The notes: generated by a model from the letters alone, not told the origin. DNA of 40,139 nt from UBA2144 sp964506185 (GCA_964506185.1 CAZDKL010000013.1:1-40139), one strand, 5' to 3'. Counted from the first letter of the stretch, positions 15,409 through 24,351 are shown. Numbers and translations are program-made.

Positions 15409-16770
15409 ATGCCAGCCCAAAGTAAGTCAGCAACATCCATTACCACACAACCTCACTCGTTGGAAGTGGAGAGGACGGTCATCGGAGCTCTATTGATGGA
15501 TCCTGATGCAATAATAAAGGTTTCTGATTTTTTGAGACCGGAAGATTTCTATGACCCGGTACTCAAAGATATTTATCTGGCAATGTTTAATTTGTATCAG
15601 GAGCATGAACCAATTGACTTCGTTACCGTTTCCGCAAAATTAAAAGACAACAAGAAGATTAATGATATCGGAGGCAGCGCTTTTTTGGCGCAGCTGGCTG
15701 ATGAAGTTCCAACCTCATCGCACATCTATCAATACGGCCAAATTGTAAAAACAAAGGCAGTTCACAGAAGAATTATTGAAGCAGGGCAAAAAATTACCGG
15801 TGTTGGATACGAGGAAGGAAGGCCAATACCGGAAATATTGGAAGAAGTTGAAAAAACTATATTTCAGATTACAAATACATTCCTAAAAGAGAAATTCATG
15901 CATATCAGAGATGTATTAGAAATGAGATATGAGCGCTTCGCAGAACTCCACGAAACAGATGATGAAGAAATGGTTAAAGGGGTTTCGACAGGATTTCAGA
16001 CACTGGATGCGAAGCTCTCCGGCCTTCAACCGAGCGATTTGATAGTTATTGCCGCCCGTCCCAGTATGGGTAAAACAAGCCTGGCATTGAATATCGCTCA
16101 AAGCGCTGCTATTAAACTTGGTAAGCACATTGGCATATTCTCGCTCGAAATGAGCAAGGAACAGCTTGTCGATAGACTTTTTGCTTCAATGCTCGGAGTT
16201 GATTCATGGAAACTTCAACGCGGAAAACTGGATGATAGCGACTTCCAGAATATGGGTCCCATCATGGATGAGCTTAACAAAGCGAATATTTTCATCGACG
16301 ACTCAGTTATATCATCAATGCCGGAGCTGCGTGCAAAGGCCCGCCGGCTCCAAATGGAACATGGCCTGGATCTGCTTATAGTCGACTATCTTCAGCTAAT
16401 GAGTACGGGAAATGCCAGCTACGCAGGAAACCGCGTGCAGGAAATATCAGAAATATCGCGCTCACTTAAGCAACTCGCGCGCGAATTGCATATTCCATGC
16501 CTTGCGCTTTCTCAGCTATCCAGAGCGGTGGAAAATAGGCCCGGAAACATCCCGCAACTATCCGACCTTCGTGAATCCGGATCAATCGAGCAAGATGCCG
16601 ATGTAGTACTTATGATGTACAGAGAAGATTATTACGAAGAAGACTCAGACAGGCCGGGTATGACAGATATATACATCAGAAAACATCGAAATGGTCCGAT
16701 AGGGCGAGTTGAATTAATGTTCAAGAAAGAACAGATGAAGTTCTTTGATGTTGATAAGGCACACAGCTAA
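15409..16770 (+). CDS. dnaB: Replicative DNA helicase DnaB
   Basis: A 453-residue protein from the ATG at 15409 (MPAQSKSATS...). The N-terminal domain (SLEVERTVIGALLMDPDAI...FYDPVLKDIYLAMFNLY) is the DnaB primase-interacting module. The C-terminal RecA-like motor has Walker A ARPSMGKTS (about residues 216-224), FSLEMSKEQLVDRLFAS, Walker B LLIVDYLQLM and the SQLSRAVENRPGNIPQLSDLRESGSIEQDADVV block with the arginine finger region. The frame extends 135 bp upstream, but that part is translated REP sequence and is not conserved-looking. No intein is visible. A DUF721-like gene, a possible DciA helicase loader, lies at 26325. Confidence 0.97.
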   Translation: MPAQSKSATSITTQPHSLEVERTVIGALLMDPDAIIKVSDFLRPEDFYDPVLKDIYLAMFNLYQEHEPIDFVTVSAKLKDNKKINDIGGSAFLAQLADEVPTSSHIYQYGQIVKTKAVHRRIIEAGQKITGVGYEEGRPIPEILEEVEKTIFQITNTFLKEKFMHIRDVLEMRYERFAELHETDDEEMVKGVSTGFQTLDAKLSGLQPSDLIVIAARPSMGKTSLALNIAQSAAIKLGKHIGIFSLEMSKEQLVDRLFASMLGVDSWKLQRGKLDDSDFQNMGPIMDELNKANIFIDDSVISSMPELRAKARRLQMEHGLDLLIVDYLQLMSTGNASYAGNRVQEISEISRSLKQLARELHIPCLALSQLSRAVENRPGNIPQLSDLRESGSIEQDADVVLMMYREDYYEEDSDRPGMTDIYIRKHRNGPIGRVELMFKKEQMKFFDVDKAHS

Positions 16771-16796
16771 TATTACAGCCACTTACCTTCAATTAT

Positions 16797-17858
16797 ATGC
16801 CAGTTGATTTCATTCCAGTTCGACCAGAAATTCCCCTATCAGCAATACTGGGCTATGCGTTCTTCGCATTTATCGCGGGGCTTGTTCTCACTCCCCCGTT
16901 CATTTCATTTTTGAGACGGAACAAACTTGGAAAACAATTAAGAATAGAAACCGTTGATGGAAAAGAAGCTACTGTTTTCAGAAAATTTCATCAGCACAAG
17001 AAAGGAACTCCTACAATGGGCGGCATTCTTATATGGGGATCTATTCTTCTTACAATTATATTTTCCAGAATACTTTCTTATTTCGGATTGGTTGATCACT
17101 CCCTTCTGCAAAGAGGTCAAGTTTACCTTCCGTTATTCACACTTCTCGCCTTTGCTGCACTAGGAGGTGTTGATGATTATTTAAACATCATTGGATCCGG
17201 AAAAAAGCGCGGCTTAGATTGGTTGCCTAAGATTATTACACTTCTTACGATCAGTCTTATCGGAGCTTTATGGTTTTATTTTAAGCTCGACTACAATCAG
17301 ATACACATTCCATATGTTGGCGACCTAACTGTCGGAATTTGGTACATACCAATATTTATTTTCATCATTATCGGTACGGCAAATGCGGTCAACGTGACCG
17401 ACGGACTTGATGGCCTGGCTGGCGGACTTCTTGTTATTGCATTTGGCGCCTTCAGTCTTTTGGCTTACCTTAGCGGTTTAGCGGTACTTGCCGCTTTCTG
17501 CGCTGTGTGCGCCGGGGCAGTTGCAGCTTTCTTATGGCACAACGTACCACCGGCTCTTTTCATCATGGGAGACACCGGCTCATTGGCACTTGGAGGAACA
17601 CTGGGTGTAATCGCGATGATGACTGATAACGTTTTGGTACTGCCTTTTATCGGATTCATATTTGTTGTTGAAATGCTTTCTGTGATTATCCAACTTACAA
17701 GTAAAAGATTTAGAGGAGGGAAGAAAGTGTTCAAAGCTGCTCCAATCCACCATCACTTTGAGGCTTTGGAATGGGGCGAGAGCAAAGTGACAATGAGAAT
17801 GTGGATACTAGGTTCGTTTTTTGCATTCTTAGGGATAATTATTGGATTATTTGGATAA
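16797..17858 (+). CDS. mraY: Phospho-N-acetylmuramoyl-pentapeptide-transferase MraY
   Basis: A 353-residue polytopic membrane enzyme with about ten predicted helices. It transfers phospho-MurNAc-pentapeptide to undecaprenyl phosphate, giving lipid I. Diagnostic motifs: KKGTPTMGGILIWG, DDYLNIIG, NAVNVTDGLDGLAGG, FIMGDTGSLALGG and the HHH motif APIHHHFE. It lies 26 bp after dnaB in the same direction, so both may be co-transcribed. The usual mur cluster neighbours (murF, murD, ftsW) are absent. Confidence 0.97.
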   Translation: MPVDFIPVRPEIPLSAILGYAFFAFIAGLVLTPPFISFLRRNKLGKQLRIETVDGKEATVFRKFHQHKKGTPTMGGILIWGSILLTIIFSRILSYFGLVDHSLLQRGQVYLPLFTLLAFAALGGVDDYLNIIGSGKKRGLDWLPKIITLLTISLIGALWFYFKLDYNQIHIPYVGDLTVGIWYIPIFIFIIIGTANAVNVTDGLDGLAGGLLVIAFGAFSLLAYLSGLAVLAAFCAVCAGAVAAFLWHNVPPALFIMGDTGSLALGGTLGVIAMMTDNVLVLPFIGFIFVVEMLSVIIQLTSKRFRGGKKVFKAAPIHHHFEALEWGESKVTMRMWILGSFFAFLGIIIGLFG

Positions 17859-17940
17859 ATGAATAATTAAGAATTAATAATGAATAATGCCCTTAATATG
17901 ATTAATTATTCATTATTCACTATTCATTATTCATTTGATG
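17859..17940. terminator. AT-rich imperfect inverted repeat after mraY
   Basis: AATTAATAATGAATAAT is roughly complementary to ATTAATTATTCATTATTC about 13 nt later, which suggests a weak terminator. The last 19 nt, TATTCATTATTCATTTGAT (17921-17939), recur exactly at 39797-39815, ahead of the second GAPDH gene. Confidence 0.45.
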
Positions 17941-17991
17941 TTAACTTCATTTACTTGAATTAATCTAAATACATCATATGCTTAGACTATC

Positions 17992-19017
17992 ATGATAAAA
18001 GTTGCAATTAACGGCTACGGCCGTATAGGTAGAAACGTACACAGACAATTCGAGGATAGGTTCGCAGGCAAAGTGCAAGTTGTGGGAATTAATGCGTCCA
18101 CATCTTCCGAAATGAGAGCTTATCTTCTTAAGTATGATTCTCTTCATAGAAAATTTAGAGGAGAAATATCAGTTAAAGACGAGAATAATATAATTGTTAA
18201 TGACAAAACTGTACGAGTTGTAAAAGAAAGAGATCCGTCTAAATGCCCATGGAAAGAATTGGATGTCGATATTGTTGTTGAAGCAACAGGCAAATTTAGA
18301 ACCAGAGATCTCGCTCAGGGCCATCTTGATGCGGGTGCAAAGAGAGTGATTGTCACGGCTCCGATGAAAGACGATACTCCAACGTTCGTTAAGGGAGTTA
18401 ATCACAAAGAAATTAAACCCGATATGGAAATTTTATCTAATGCCTCTTGTACCACTAACTGTATAGCTCCGGTGATCAAAGTTATTGATGAAGCATTTGG
18501 AATAGAAAACTTGCTGGTTAGCTCCGTGCACGCATTTACAGCCTCGCAGAATCTGCTTGATAACAAGAATAAGGAAGGAGATTTAAGGAGAACCAGAGCC
18601 GCCACACTTTCAATGATTCCAACAAAAACAGGAGCCGTGAAGGCATGTGCGGACATATTTCCACATCTTAAAGGCAAGATGGATGGTATGGCATTCCGCG
18701 TACCTGTACCTACAGTCAGCTGTGCATATATGGCGTTTTTCTTAAAAGGCGAAGCTTCAGCCGAAGAAATAAATTCACTTCTAAAAAACGCCGCGGAAAG
18801 CGGTCCTATGGAAGAGGTATTGGATTATTCTGACGACGAATGTGTTTCTATAGATTTTCAGACAAATCCTCATTCATCTGTAGTAGATGCCCTTTCAACC
18901 AAAGTTGTTGACGGGAAAGCCGCTCAAATCCTCAGCTGGTATGACAACGAATGGGGATATGCAATGAGGGTTAGTGAAATGGTAACTGAGATTGCAGATT
19001 TGGCGAATATTACTTGA
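17992..19017 (+). CDS. gap: Glyceraldehyde-3-phosphate dehydrogenase, type I (copy 1)
   Basis: A 341-residue enzyme that interconverts glyceraldehyde-3-phosphate and 1,3-bisphosphoglycerate with NAD(P). The Rossmann motif is INGYGRIGRNVHRQF. The catalytic segment is SNASCTTNC, with the active Cys at about residue 153. The S-loop reads TKTGAVKACADIFPHLKGKMDGMAFRVPVP, and the C-terminal signature is SWYDNEWGYAMRVSEM. The residue after the second beta strand is Asn in VGINAS where NAD-specific enzymes usually have Asp, so NADP use is possible. It is followed by a fructose-1,6-bisphosphatase gene, which suggests a gluconeogenic or anabolic role. A second, different GAPDH starts at 39845. Confidence 0.96.
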   Translation: MIKVAINGYGRIGRNVHRQFEDRFAGKVQVVGINASTSSEMRAYLLKYDSLHRKFRGEISVKDENNIIVNDKTVRVVKERDPSKCPWKELDVDIVVEATGKFRTRDLAQGHLDAGAKRVIVTAPMKDDTPTFVKGVNHKEIKPDMEILSNASCTTNCIAPVIKVIDEAFGIENLLVSSVHAFTASQNLLDNKNKEGDLRRTRAATLSMIPTKTGAVKACADIFPHLKGKMDGMAFRVPVPTVSCAYMAFFLKGEASAEEINSLLKNAAESGPMEEVLDYSDDECVSIDFQTNPHSSVVDALSTKVVDGKAAQILSWYDNEWGYAMRVSEMVTEIADLANIT

Positions 19018-19020
19018 TAG

Positions 19021-19065
19021 TTAACTAGTTAACTAGTTAACTAGTTAACTAGTTAACCAGTTAAC
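19021..19065. repeat. 8-bp tandem palindromic repeat between gap and fbp
   Basis: TTAACTAG repeated 5.6 times (one unit is TTAACCAG). CTAGTTAACTAG is its own reverse complement, so the array can fold into several hairpins. It lies directly after the gap stop and 16 bp before fbp. Confidence 0.85.
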
Positions 19066-19081
19066 TTTTTAACTAATTAAT

Positions 19082-19999
19082 ATGGAACGAATATCCCTAA
19101 ACCATCATTTATTTACCAAAGCAAGAATTTCTGATGACCTGCGTCATTTGATCTTAGAAATTGCCCGTGCGACAAAGTATGTCAGTTACGCAATTCAAAC
19201 TACAGAATTTGGTTTAGCTGGGGGAACAAATGTATCTGGAGAGGAACAATTAAAAATTGATCTAGTTAGCAATAATATTATCGAGAAGCATCTTCGAGAG
19301 AGTAACCTCGTATGCCGTTACTCATCAGAAGAGCAAAAAGAGTTGGTAGCGATTTCTGATGATAAACGCTACAGTGTTGTGTTTGATCCTTTAGACGGAT
19401 GCTCCTGTGTTGAAGCTAATCTAACTATTGGATCAATATTTGGAATATTTGAAGGTGCAGATGTAATCGGTAAGAAATCAGGGGATCTTGCAGCGGCCTT
19501 TTACATGATATATGGACCAAGGACTTCTCTTGTTTATACAACAGGCAACGGCACACACGAGTTTATCCTTAATGATGTTGGTGAATTCATATTAAATAGA
19601 GAGAATCTTGGTATAGCAGATGAAACTAAGTATTACGGACCAGGTAATGTTCGTGATGTAACAGAATATGCTCCATATAAAAAAGTCCTTGATGATTGGG
19701 TAGAAAGAAAAATGACTATTCGATACTCAGGAAGTCTAATTGCGGACATTAATCACATAATTACAAAAGGACATGGTATTTTTACTTATCCTAAGGGCAG
19801 TAAATATCCGGAAGGAAAGCTGAGAATTGTTTATGAATGTGGACCTATTGCATTTCTTATAGAGCAATCAGGAGGAGCTTGTTTCGACGGCGTTAACCGA
19901 ATTTTAGATATAGAAATTACTGACTTACATCAAAGAACACCATTTATTGTTGGATCAAAGAATGAAGTCGAGAGAGTGTGTAAGATTTTGACCACCTGA
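19082..19999 (+). CDS. fbp: Class I fructose-1,6-/sedoheptulose-1,7-bisphosphatase
   Basis: A 305-residue protein of the Mg-dependent sugar-bisphosphatase family, which removes the 1-phosphate from fructose-1,6- (or sedoheptulose-1,7-) bisphosphate. The metal site is VVFDPLDGCSCVEANLTIGSIFGIF (about residue 99 on), where most members have DPLDGSS followed by N or I. The substrate-binding blocks are RYSGSLIADINHII and GKLRIVYECGPIAFLIEQSGG. It lies directly after gap, so the two probably serve hexose synthesis. Its stop codon TGA is the first codon of the inverted-repeat element that follows. The two Cys beside the metal site are unusual for the family. Confidence 0.92.
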   Translation: MERISLNHHLFTKARISDDLRHLILEIARATKYVSYAIQTTEFGLAGGTNVSGEEQLKIDLVSNNIIEKHLRESNLVCRYSSEEQKELVAISDDKRYSVVFDPLDGCSCVEANLTIGSIFGIFEGADVIGKKSGDLAAAFYMIYGPRTSLVYTTGNGTHEFILNDVGEFILNRENLGIADETKYYGPGNVRDVTEYAPYKKVLDDWVERKMTIRYSGSLIADINHIITKGHGIFTYPKGSKYPEGKLRIVYECGPIAFLIEQSGGACFDGVNRILDIEITDLHQRTPFIVGSKNEVERVCKILTT

Positions 20000-20179
20000 C
20001 CTCACCCCAAACCCCTCTCCTCCCGCCCCCACCTGCCCACCAGGAGAGGGGCTTACTTGTTTTGAATAAATACCCCCCCCTCTCCTTGCGGGCAGTGGTT
20101 TATATATTGATTAATATACAATTAAAATTGAACGATAACTAAAAGGCAATGAAGGAGAGGGGGCCGGGGGGTGAGGTCA
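19997..20179. repeat. MITE-like element with terminal inverted repeats
   Basis: Starts TGACCTCACCCC and ends GGGGTGAGGTCA. Each end carries a CCCCTCTCC-type block just inside. Interior hairpins (such as 20012-20051) and an AT-rich core follow. The TGA at the left end is the fbp stop codon; the TGA at the right end, read on the - strand, is the stop codon of the convergent gene at 20177-20476. There is no coding capacity. Confidence 0.8.
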
Positions 20180-20476
20180 ATCCCAGAACGCTTCTTTTGT
20201 AGCCTTTGTGAAGGCTTCATCGAAAGGCTGATTCGCTTGGTCTTCTTTTGCTTTACCCTCAAGTTTGTGTATCTTTTTCATAGTCTTATACGTACCCCAA
20301 GGATAATAACTTTTGAATTTCTTTTTTCTTTTTTTCTTTCCTTCCTCATTCTTTTCTTCAACTTCTTCTTTTTCTAATTTCATAGCATTACCATTCTTAT
20401 CCCACTTTACTAAACTAATAACCTCACGTTTCTGAGGATCTACATATACCAAATCATCGTCGTTATACTGCGTCAT
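20177..20476 (-). CDS. Small charged protein of unknown function
   Basis: A 99-residue protein with no recognised domain. It starts MTQYNDDDLVYVDPQKREVISLVKWDKNGNA and has a dense Lys/Glu stretch (EKEEVEEKNEEGKKKRKKKFK), with no membrane segment. Its ATG overlaps the stop of the upstream membrane protein (ATGA), so both are one translational unit. The stop codon is supplied by the repeat element at 19997-20179, so the original C-terminus may have been longer. Confidence 0.65.
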   Translation of the reverse strand: MTQYNDDDLVYVDPQKREVISLVKWDKNGNAMKLEKEEVEEKNEEGKKKRKKKFKSYYPWGTYKTMKKIHKLEGKAKEDQANQPFDEAFTKATKEAFWD

Positions 20477-21051
20477 ATGTTTCTGGAAAGCCTGTGCTCT
20501 TCCGGTTCCGGCGGAGCTGGAGCTAAAACTTTCTCCTTTATTTGACCCACTCTTTCGGACAAATCTTCTCTTTTTGGATGATGGAATATCTCTTCTACTT
20601 CAGATTTCTTTAGCTCTTGAACTCTCAGGAATGCATAAAACGTAACAACCATACTTGCAATCAAAGCTGTGTTAATTCCGAATCGAATTTCCATTCTTGA
20701 AAACTGAAACGTAATCCTCATTAAGACAGACAAAGCCGAAAGAATCAAAATGGTTGATACGGCGCTACATGAAAGTCTTACATTATCTTTCTTTCGCTTT
20801 TTAAGTATTATTGGCCCTCCTGTAAGAGGAACCATCGTCAGAGATAGAATATATACATTTAATAGAAGTACGGATGCCCCAATAAATGAGGTATAAAAAC
20901 CAAGCCCTGAGTAAGAAACGGGGTCACTTCCCAATAGATAACCGCTAGCCCAAGGGCAAAACACAGCTATAACGGCAACAAACGCGGCTGAGTTTATTAT
21001 TTTTTCCTCAAGGTCCAATGAGCCGAAACGGCGCAGGATTCTGGGAACCAT
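20473..21051 (-). CDS. Membrane protein of unknown function (four predicted helices)
   Basis: About 192 residues from the ATG at 21051 (MVPRILRRFGSLD). TACATT ends 6 nt before this ATG, which favours it over the ATG at 21069. Four hydrophobic stretches are visible: IINSAAFVAVIAVFCPWASG, SFIGASVLLLNVYILSLTMV, CSAVSTILILSALSVLM and TALIASMVVTFYAFLRV. A charged cytoplasmic tail follows (about 45 residues, rich in Glu, Lys and Pro). No family recognised. It is divergent from the glycosyltransferase at 21108 and coupled to the small charged protein downstream, which suggests the two work together. Confidence 0.7.
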   Translation of the reverse strand: MVPRILRRFGSLDLEEKIINSAAFVAVIAVFCPWASGYLLGSDPVSYSGLGFYTSFIGASVLLLNVYILSLTMVPLTGGPIILKKRKKDNVRLSCSAVSTILILSALSVLMRITFQFSRMEIRFGINTALIASMVVTFYAFLRVQELKKSEVEEIFHHPKREDLSERVGQIKEKVLAPAPPEPEEHRLSRNI

Positions 21052-21095
21052 AATGGGAATGTAGCACATTATTAAGATTGTTTACAAGACTAAGC

Positions 21096-21101
21096 TATAA
21101 T
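21096..21101 (+). promoter_or_regulatory. -10 element of the glycosyltransferase gene (leaderless type)
   Basis: TATAAT ends 6 nt before the ATG at 21108, which selects that start rather than the ATG at 21078. Confidence 0.65.
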
Positions 21102-21107
21102 TTGTCC

Positions 21108-22154
21108 ATGGCGATATTTTCGATAGATGTCAGAGAGGCCTGCAGAAAGAAAAGAACCGGAAAAGGGCAATGGACCTATGGATTTGTAAATGAGCTTCTT
21201 AATAGAGGGCATAAAATTGTCCTTCTCACAGATCAGAATTTGCCAACAGAATGGGAAGGCTCAAACAGCGAAGTAATTATTTACCCCGGTGGATTCTCTT
21301 GGCATTTAAGAGCGTCTGGGTATCTTAAGAAAAACTTATTCGATTCAATTTATATAAGTCCTACAAGTTTTATAGTTCCAGCTTTTGTCAAAAGACAAGT
21401 TAAAACTATTCCTGTTATTCATGACCTAATAGCATTTCAAAAAGGAAAACATGATCTTAAGGCAAAACTAACCGAAAGGTTCTTACTAAAAAAGGCTATC
21501 AAATCAGCACATAAAGTTATGACAAACAGTGAAAATACTAGAAACGATTTAATTAAAAAGTATTCGTTTGCCGAGAGTAAAACTACAGCAATATTCGCTG
21601 GTCCGTCCGATGTAAAAACTTCAGGTAACTCCCCTGATGAGAAAACTATTCTTTGCGTTGGAACTCTTTCCCCAAGGAAGAACCAGCTCAGATTAATCAA
21701 AGCTTATCAAAGACTGCCTGACGAACTCAGATCAAAATTCAAACTGATACTTGCTGGAGGCAGAGGTTGGAGTGACAAAAAAATAATTAAAGAAGCTCAA
21801 TTTACAAAAGGTGTTGAGTGGATAGGTCATGTAAGTGAAGATAAATATCATGAGCTTATGAGGACTTGTACAGTACTCGCACTCCCCTCTCTTTATGAAG
21901 GTTTCGGCCTGCAAATATTGGACGCAGAGAAAATGGGAATCCCGGTGCTTTGTTCAGACAAAGGAAGTCTTGCGGAAGTTGCTGGACAGTGCGCAGTAAT
22001 AGTAAATCCACTTAATGTGGAATCAATCAAGACTGGCTTGGAGATGATTCTTACTGATGAATCCCTCAGATCAAGATTGCATGAAGAAGGCCCCGCACAA
22101 TCAGAGAAATTTTCATGGAAAATAACGGTGGATTTGTTTTTAGATGCTATATAA
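21108..22154 (+). CDS. Family 4 glycosyltransferase (GT-B fold), copy 1
   Basis: A 348-residue protein from MAIFSIDVREACRKKRTGKGQWTYGF. The N-terminal acceptor domain contains IPVIHDLIAFQ and VMTNSENTRNDL. The C-terminal donor domain begins ILCVGTLSPRKNQLRLIKAY and carries the retaining-GT4 motif LPSLYEGFGLQILDAEKMGIPVLCSDKGSLAEVAG, in which the two Glu of E-x7-E bind the sugar nucleotide. The layout resembles mannosyl- or rhamnosyl-transferases, but donor and acceptor cannot be told from sequence. nadK follows after 9 bp. A related gene lies at 25123; both begin with an xIDxR motif and a G-x-G-x-W/R-Y-T segment. Confidence 0.93.
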   Translation: MAIFSIDVREACRKKRTGKGQWTYGFVNELLNRGHKIVLLTDQNLPTEWEGSNSEVIIYPGGFSWHLRASGYLKKNLFDSIYISPTSFIVPAFVKRQVKTIPVIHDLIAFQKGKHDLKAKLTERFLLKKAIKSAHKVMTNSENTRNDLIKKYSFAESKTTAIFAGPSDVKTSGNSPDEKTILCVGTLSPRKNQLRLIKAYQRLPDELRSKFKLILAGGRGWSDKKIIKEAQFTKGVEWIGHVSEDKYHELMRTCTVLALPSLYEGFGLQILDAEKMGIPVLCSDKGSLAEVAGQCAVIVNPLNVESIKTGLEMILTDESLRSRLHEEGPAQSEKFSWKITVDLFLDAI

Positions 22155-22163
22155 TTGATCTAT

Positions 22164-23048
22164 ATGCTCAAATATAAGCACATAGGCATAACGGCTAAAT
22201 CCAAGCTTGATCAGAAAGAAGAGGCCGTAAAAGGAGTCGTTGATATTCTCAGGAAACTTGATGTCGATATTTGTGTCGATTCAGAAAGGCTTAGCCACCT
22301 TAAGTGTGCAAAAGATTTGATGAAGATGAAAGCAATAGAAGATATTGATCTATTGGTAGTAATTGGAGGAGACGGAACTATTCTTAGGTCAGTAAGAGAG
22401 TTAAAAGATTTCGATATACCAATCCTCAGCGTTAATTGGGGAACTGTTGGCTTTCTTGCCGAGATTAACGTAGATGAAGCCGAAGAATTAATCCCTAAGC
22501 TTTTGAATGGGAGCGGAGTTATAGAAGAACGAGGTCTCTTGCATGTAAAAGCAAAAAGAAATGGAGATGTTCTTTTGGAAGGCCACGCCTTGAATGAAGC
22601 TGTAATAAGCCAAGGAACAATTGCACGGCTTGTTAGTTTGAAAACTACTGTAAACGGAGAAGAACTCGTAAACTATCACGCCGACGGACTTATCATTTCT
22701 ACTCCAACCGGATCCACTGCATACTCTCTAGCTGCAGGAGGACCTCTTGTTTATCCAACTATTAACGCAACTATCCTTACACCTCTTAATCCATATAGCT
22801 TTAGCCAAAAACCTATTGTGATTCCTGGTGAAGCTGAGGTAGAAGTAATGGTTGATACAAAGCCTAATAAATATCGTGACACAGACGTTGTTCTTACAAT
22901 CGACGGTCAAGTTTGTGTTTCATTAAAAGCTGGTGACATTGTCGATGCTCATGTACATCCAAATACAGTAAAATTCCTCAGAAGAAAGCAAGATACCTTC
23001 TTCTCTACTCTCAGAAAGAAGTTGAAGTGGGGTGAAAGAGCCGGGTAA
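22164..23048 (+). CDS. nadK: NAD kinase
   Basis: A 294-residue enzyme that phosphorylates NAD to NADP. The diphosphate-binding motif is VVIGGDGTILRSV (GGDGT at about residues 68-72). Other family blocks are NEAVISQGTIARLVSLKTTVNGEELVNYHADGLIISTPTGSTAYSLAAGGP and VLTIDGQVCVSLKAGD. The start is the ATG at 22164; the frame opens with a TTG at 22155 immediately after the glycosyltransferase stop, which looks less likely. Probably co-transcribed with the glycosyltransferase. Ends at a bidirectional terminator shared with purA. Confidence 0.96.
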   Translation: MLKYKHIGITAKSKLDQKEEAVKGVVDILRKLDVDICVDSERLSHLKCAKDLMKMKAIEDIDLLVVIGGDGTILRSVRELKDFDIPILSVNWGTVGFLAEINVDEAEELIPKLLNGSGVIEERGLLHVKAKRNGDVLLEGHALNEAVISQGTIARLVSLKTTVNGEELVNYHADGLIISTPTGSTAYSLAAGGPLVYPTINATILTPLNPYSFSQKPIVIPGEAEVEVMVDTKPNKYRDTDVVLTIDGQVCVSLKAGDIVDAHVHPNTVKFLRRKQDTFFSTLRKKLKWGERAG

Positions 23049-23104
23049 AGAACGAAAGTACGAAAGATCGAAAAATAATCTTACGTTCTTCCGGTCTTCC
23101 GTTC
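23046..23104. terminator. Bidirectional terminator between nadK and purA
   Basis: AAAGAACGAAAG... pairs imperfectly with ...CCGTTCTTT, with T runs on both sides (ACGTTCTTCC... on the + strand). It lies between convergent genes. Confidence 0.55.
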
Positions 23105-23106
23105 TT

Positions 23107-24321
23107 TCAATCTTTTATTATCATTTCCTCTCTGCCCGGTCCGGTTCCAATGAATCTGACAGGCACTCCCGTTTGCTCTTCAATGAACTGGATATACTTC
23201 TTTGCATTATCCGGTAGTTGATCAAATGAAGTCATACCTTTTGTGGAGGACTTCCATCCAGGCAGATTCTGGTATCCATCTGACATCATCACAGGGATTT
23301 GATCTTCCTCATCTAGAACATCAAGCTTTGTGATATTCCAGTGTGTGTACCCATTTAATCTAACTACTTTTAGTAGATCCGGGACGCTTAACCATCCACA
23401 TCTTCTGGGTCTTCCTGTTGTTGCTCCATATTCCCCACCTCTTTCTCTTAGTCTATTACCATCTCCTTCGCTTGCTTCTGCAGGGAATTCACCTTCTCCA
23501 ACGCGTGTACAATAAGCTTTTGCAATTCCAATACATGATTCCAAAGATTTTGGAGGAAGGCCGAGTGCCTGCAACGCTCCTGATATAGTTGTTGCACTGC
23601 TGGTCACGTACGGATAAGAGCCGTGATCCAGATCAAGTAGCACTCCCTGAGCACCTTCAATCAATATTGTTTTTCCGCCCTCTAAATAAGTATGAATTAA
23701 ATCAACCGTATCAGTTACACATCCAGTAAGAACTCTTTTTGCCTCTTCTATATTCTTTAGCTCAACATTAATATCTATATCCAAACCAAATTGTTCTTTA
23801 ATGGTTTCCGCTTTCTCTTGAAGCTCAGCAGATAAGCCTAAAGACAGAGACTCCATTCTTATGCCGGTTCTTGCTGCTTTATCCTGATAACAAGGGCCAA
23901 TTCCTCTCATCGTCGTTCCAATCCCCTTGCCTTTCTTTTTGGCTCGCTTTTCTTCGAAGTACCCATCCAATTGCTTGTGATAATCAAACAAAATGTGAGC
24001 TTCTGACGAAATATGAAGACGTGGCACTACATCAAATCCTGCCTTCTTCATTTCCTCAATCTCCTCAAGAAGTGTTGGAAGGTGTAAAACCATTCCGGCA
24101 CCCAGAATAATCTCTTTCCCCTCATGAAAACATCCGGAAGGAAGTAAATGGAAAATATGCTGCTTTCCTTCAATCACAATAGTATGACCTGCATTAGCCC
24201 CGCCACATGCACGAGCAATAACATCATAGTGCTCAGCTACAATATCCACTACCTTCCCCTTCCCCTCATCTCCCCACTGAGCGCCAATTATGGCGGAAAC
24301 TTTCCCTAGGCTTTTAGTCAT
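23107..24321 (-). CDS. purA: Adenylosuccinate synthetase
   Basis: A 404-residue enzyme that makes adenylosuccinate from IMP, aspartate and GTP, the first committed step to AMP. GTP/IMP site: AIIGAQWGDEGKGKVVDIVAEHYDVIARACGGANAGHTIV, with the catalytic Asp and His of the family. Also visible: GIGTTMRGIGPCYQDKAARTG, LIEGAQGVLLDLDHGSYPYVTSS and GEYGATTGRPRRCGWLSV. The start is the ATG at 24321 (MTKSLGKVSAIIGAQ); a GTG nine bases upstream is also in frame. It is slightly shorter than the usual 425-430 residues. No other purine gene is nearby. Confidence 0.97.
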   Translation of the reverse strand: MTKSLGKVSAIIGAQWGDEGKGKVVDIVAEHYDVIARACGGANAGHTIVIEGKQHIFHLLPSGCFHEGKEIILGAGMVLHLPTLLEEIEEMKKAGFDVVPRLHISSEAHILFDYHKQLDGYFEEKRAKKKGKGIGTTMRGIGPCYQDKAARTGIRMESLSLGLSAELQEKAETIKEQFGLDIDINVELKNIEEAKRVLTGCVTDTVDLIHTYLEGGKTILIEGAQGVLLDLDHGSYPYVTSSATTISGALQALGLPPKSLESCIGIAKAYCTRVGEGEFPAEASEGDGNRLRERGGEYGATTGRPRRCGWLSVPDLLKVVRLNGYTHWNITKLDVLDEEDQIPVMMSDGYQNLPGWKSSTKGMTSFDQLPDNAKKYIQFIEEQTGVPVRFIGTGPGREEMIIKD

Positions 24322-24351
24322 GTCAGTCACAAACAGACATTATCAAATTAT

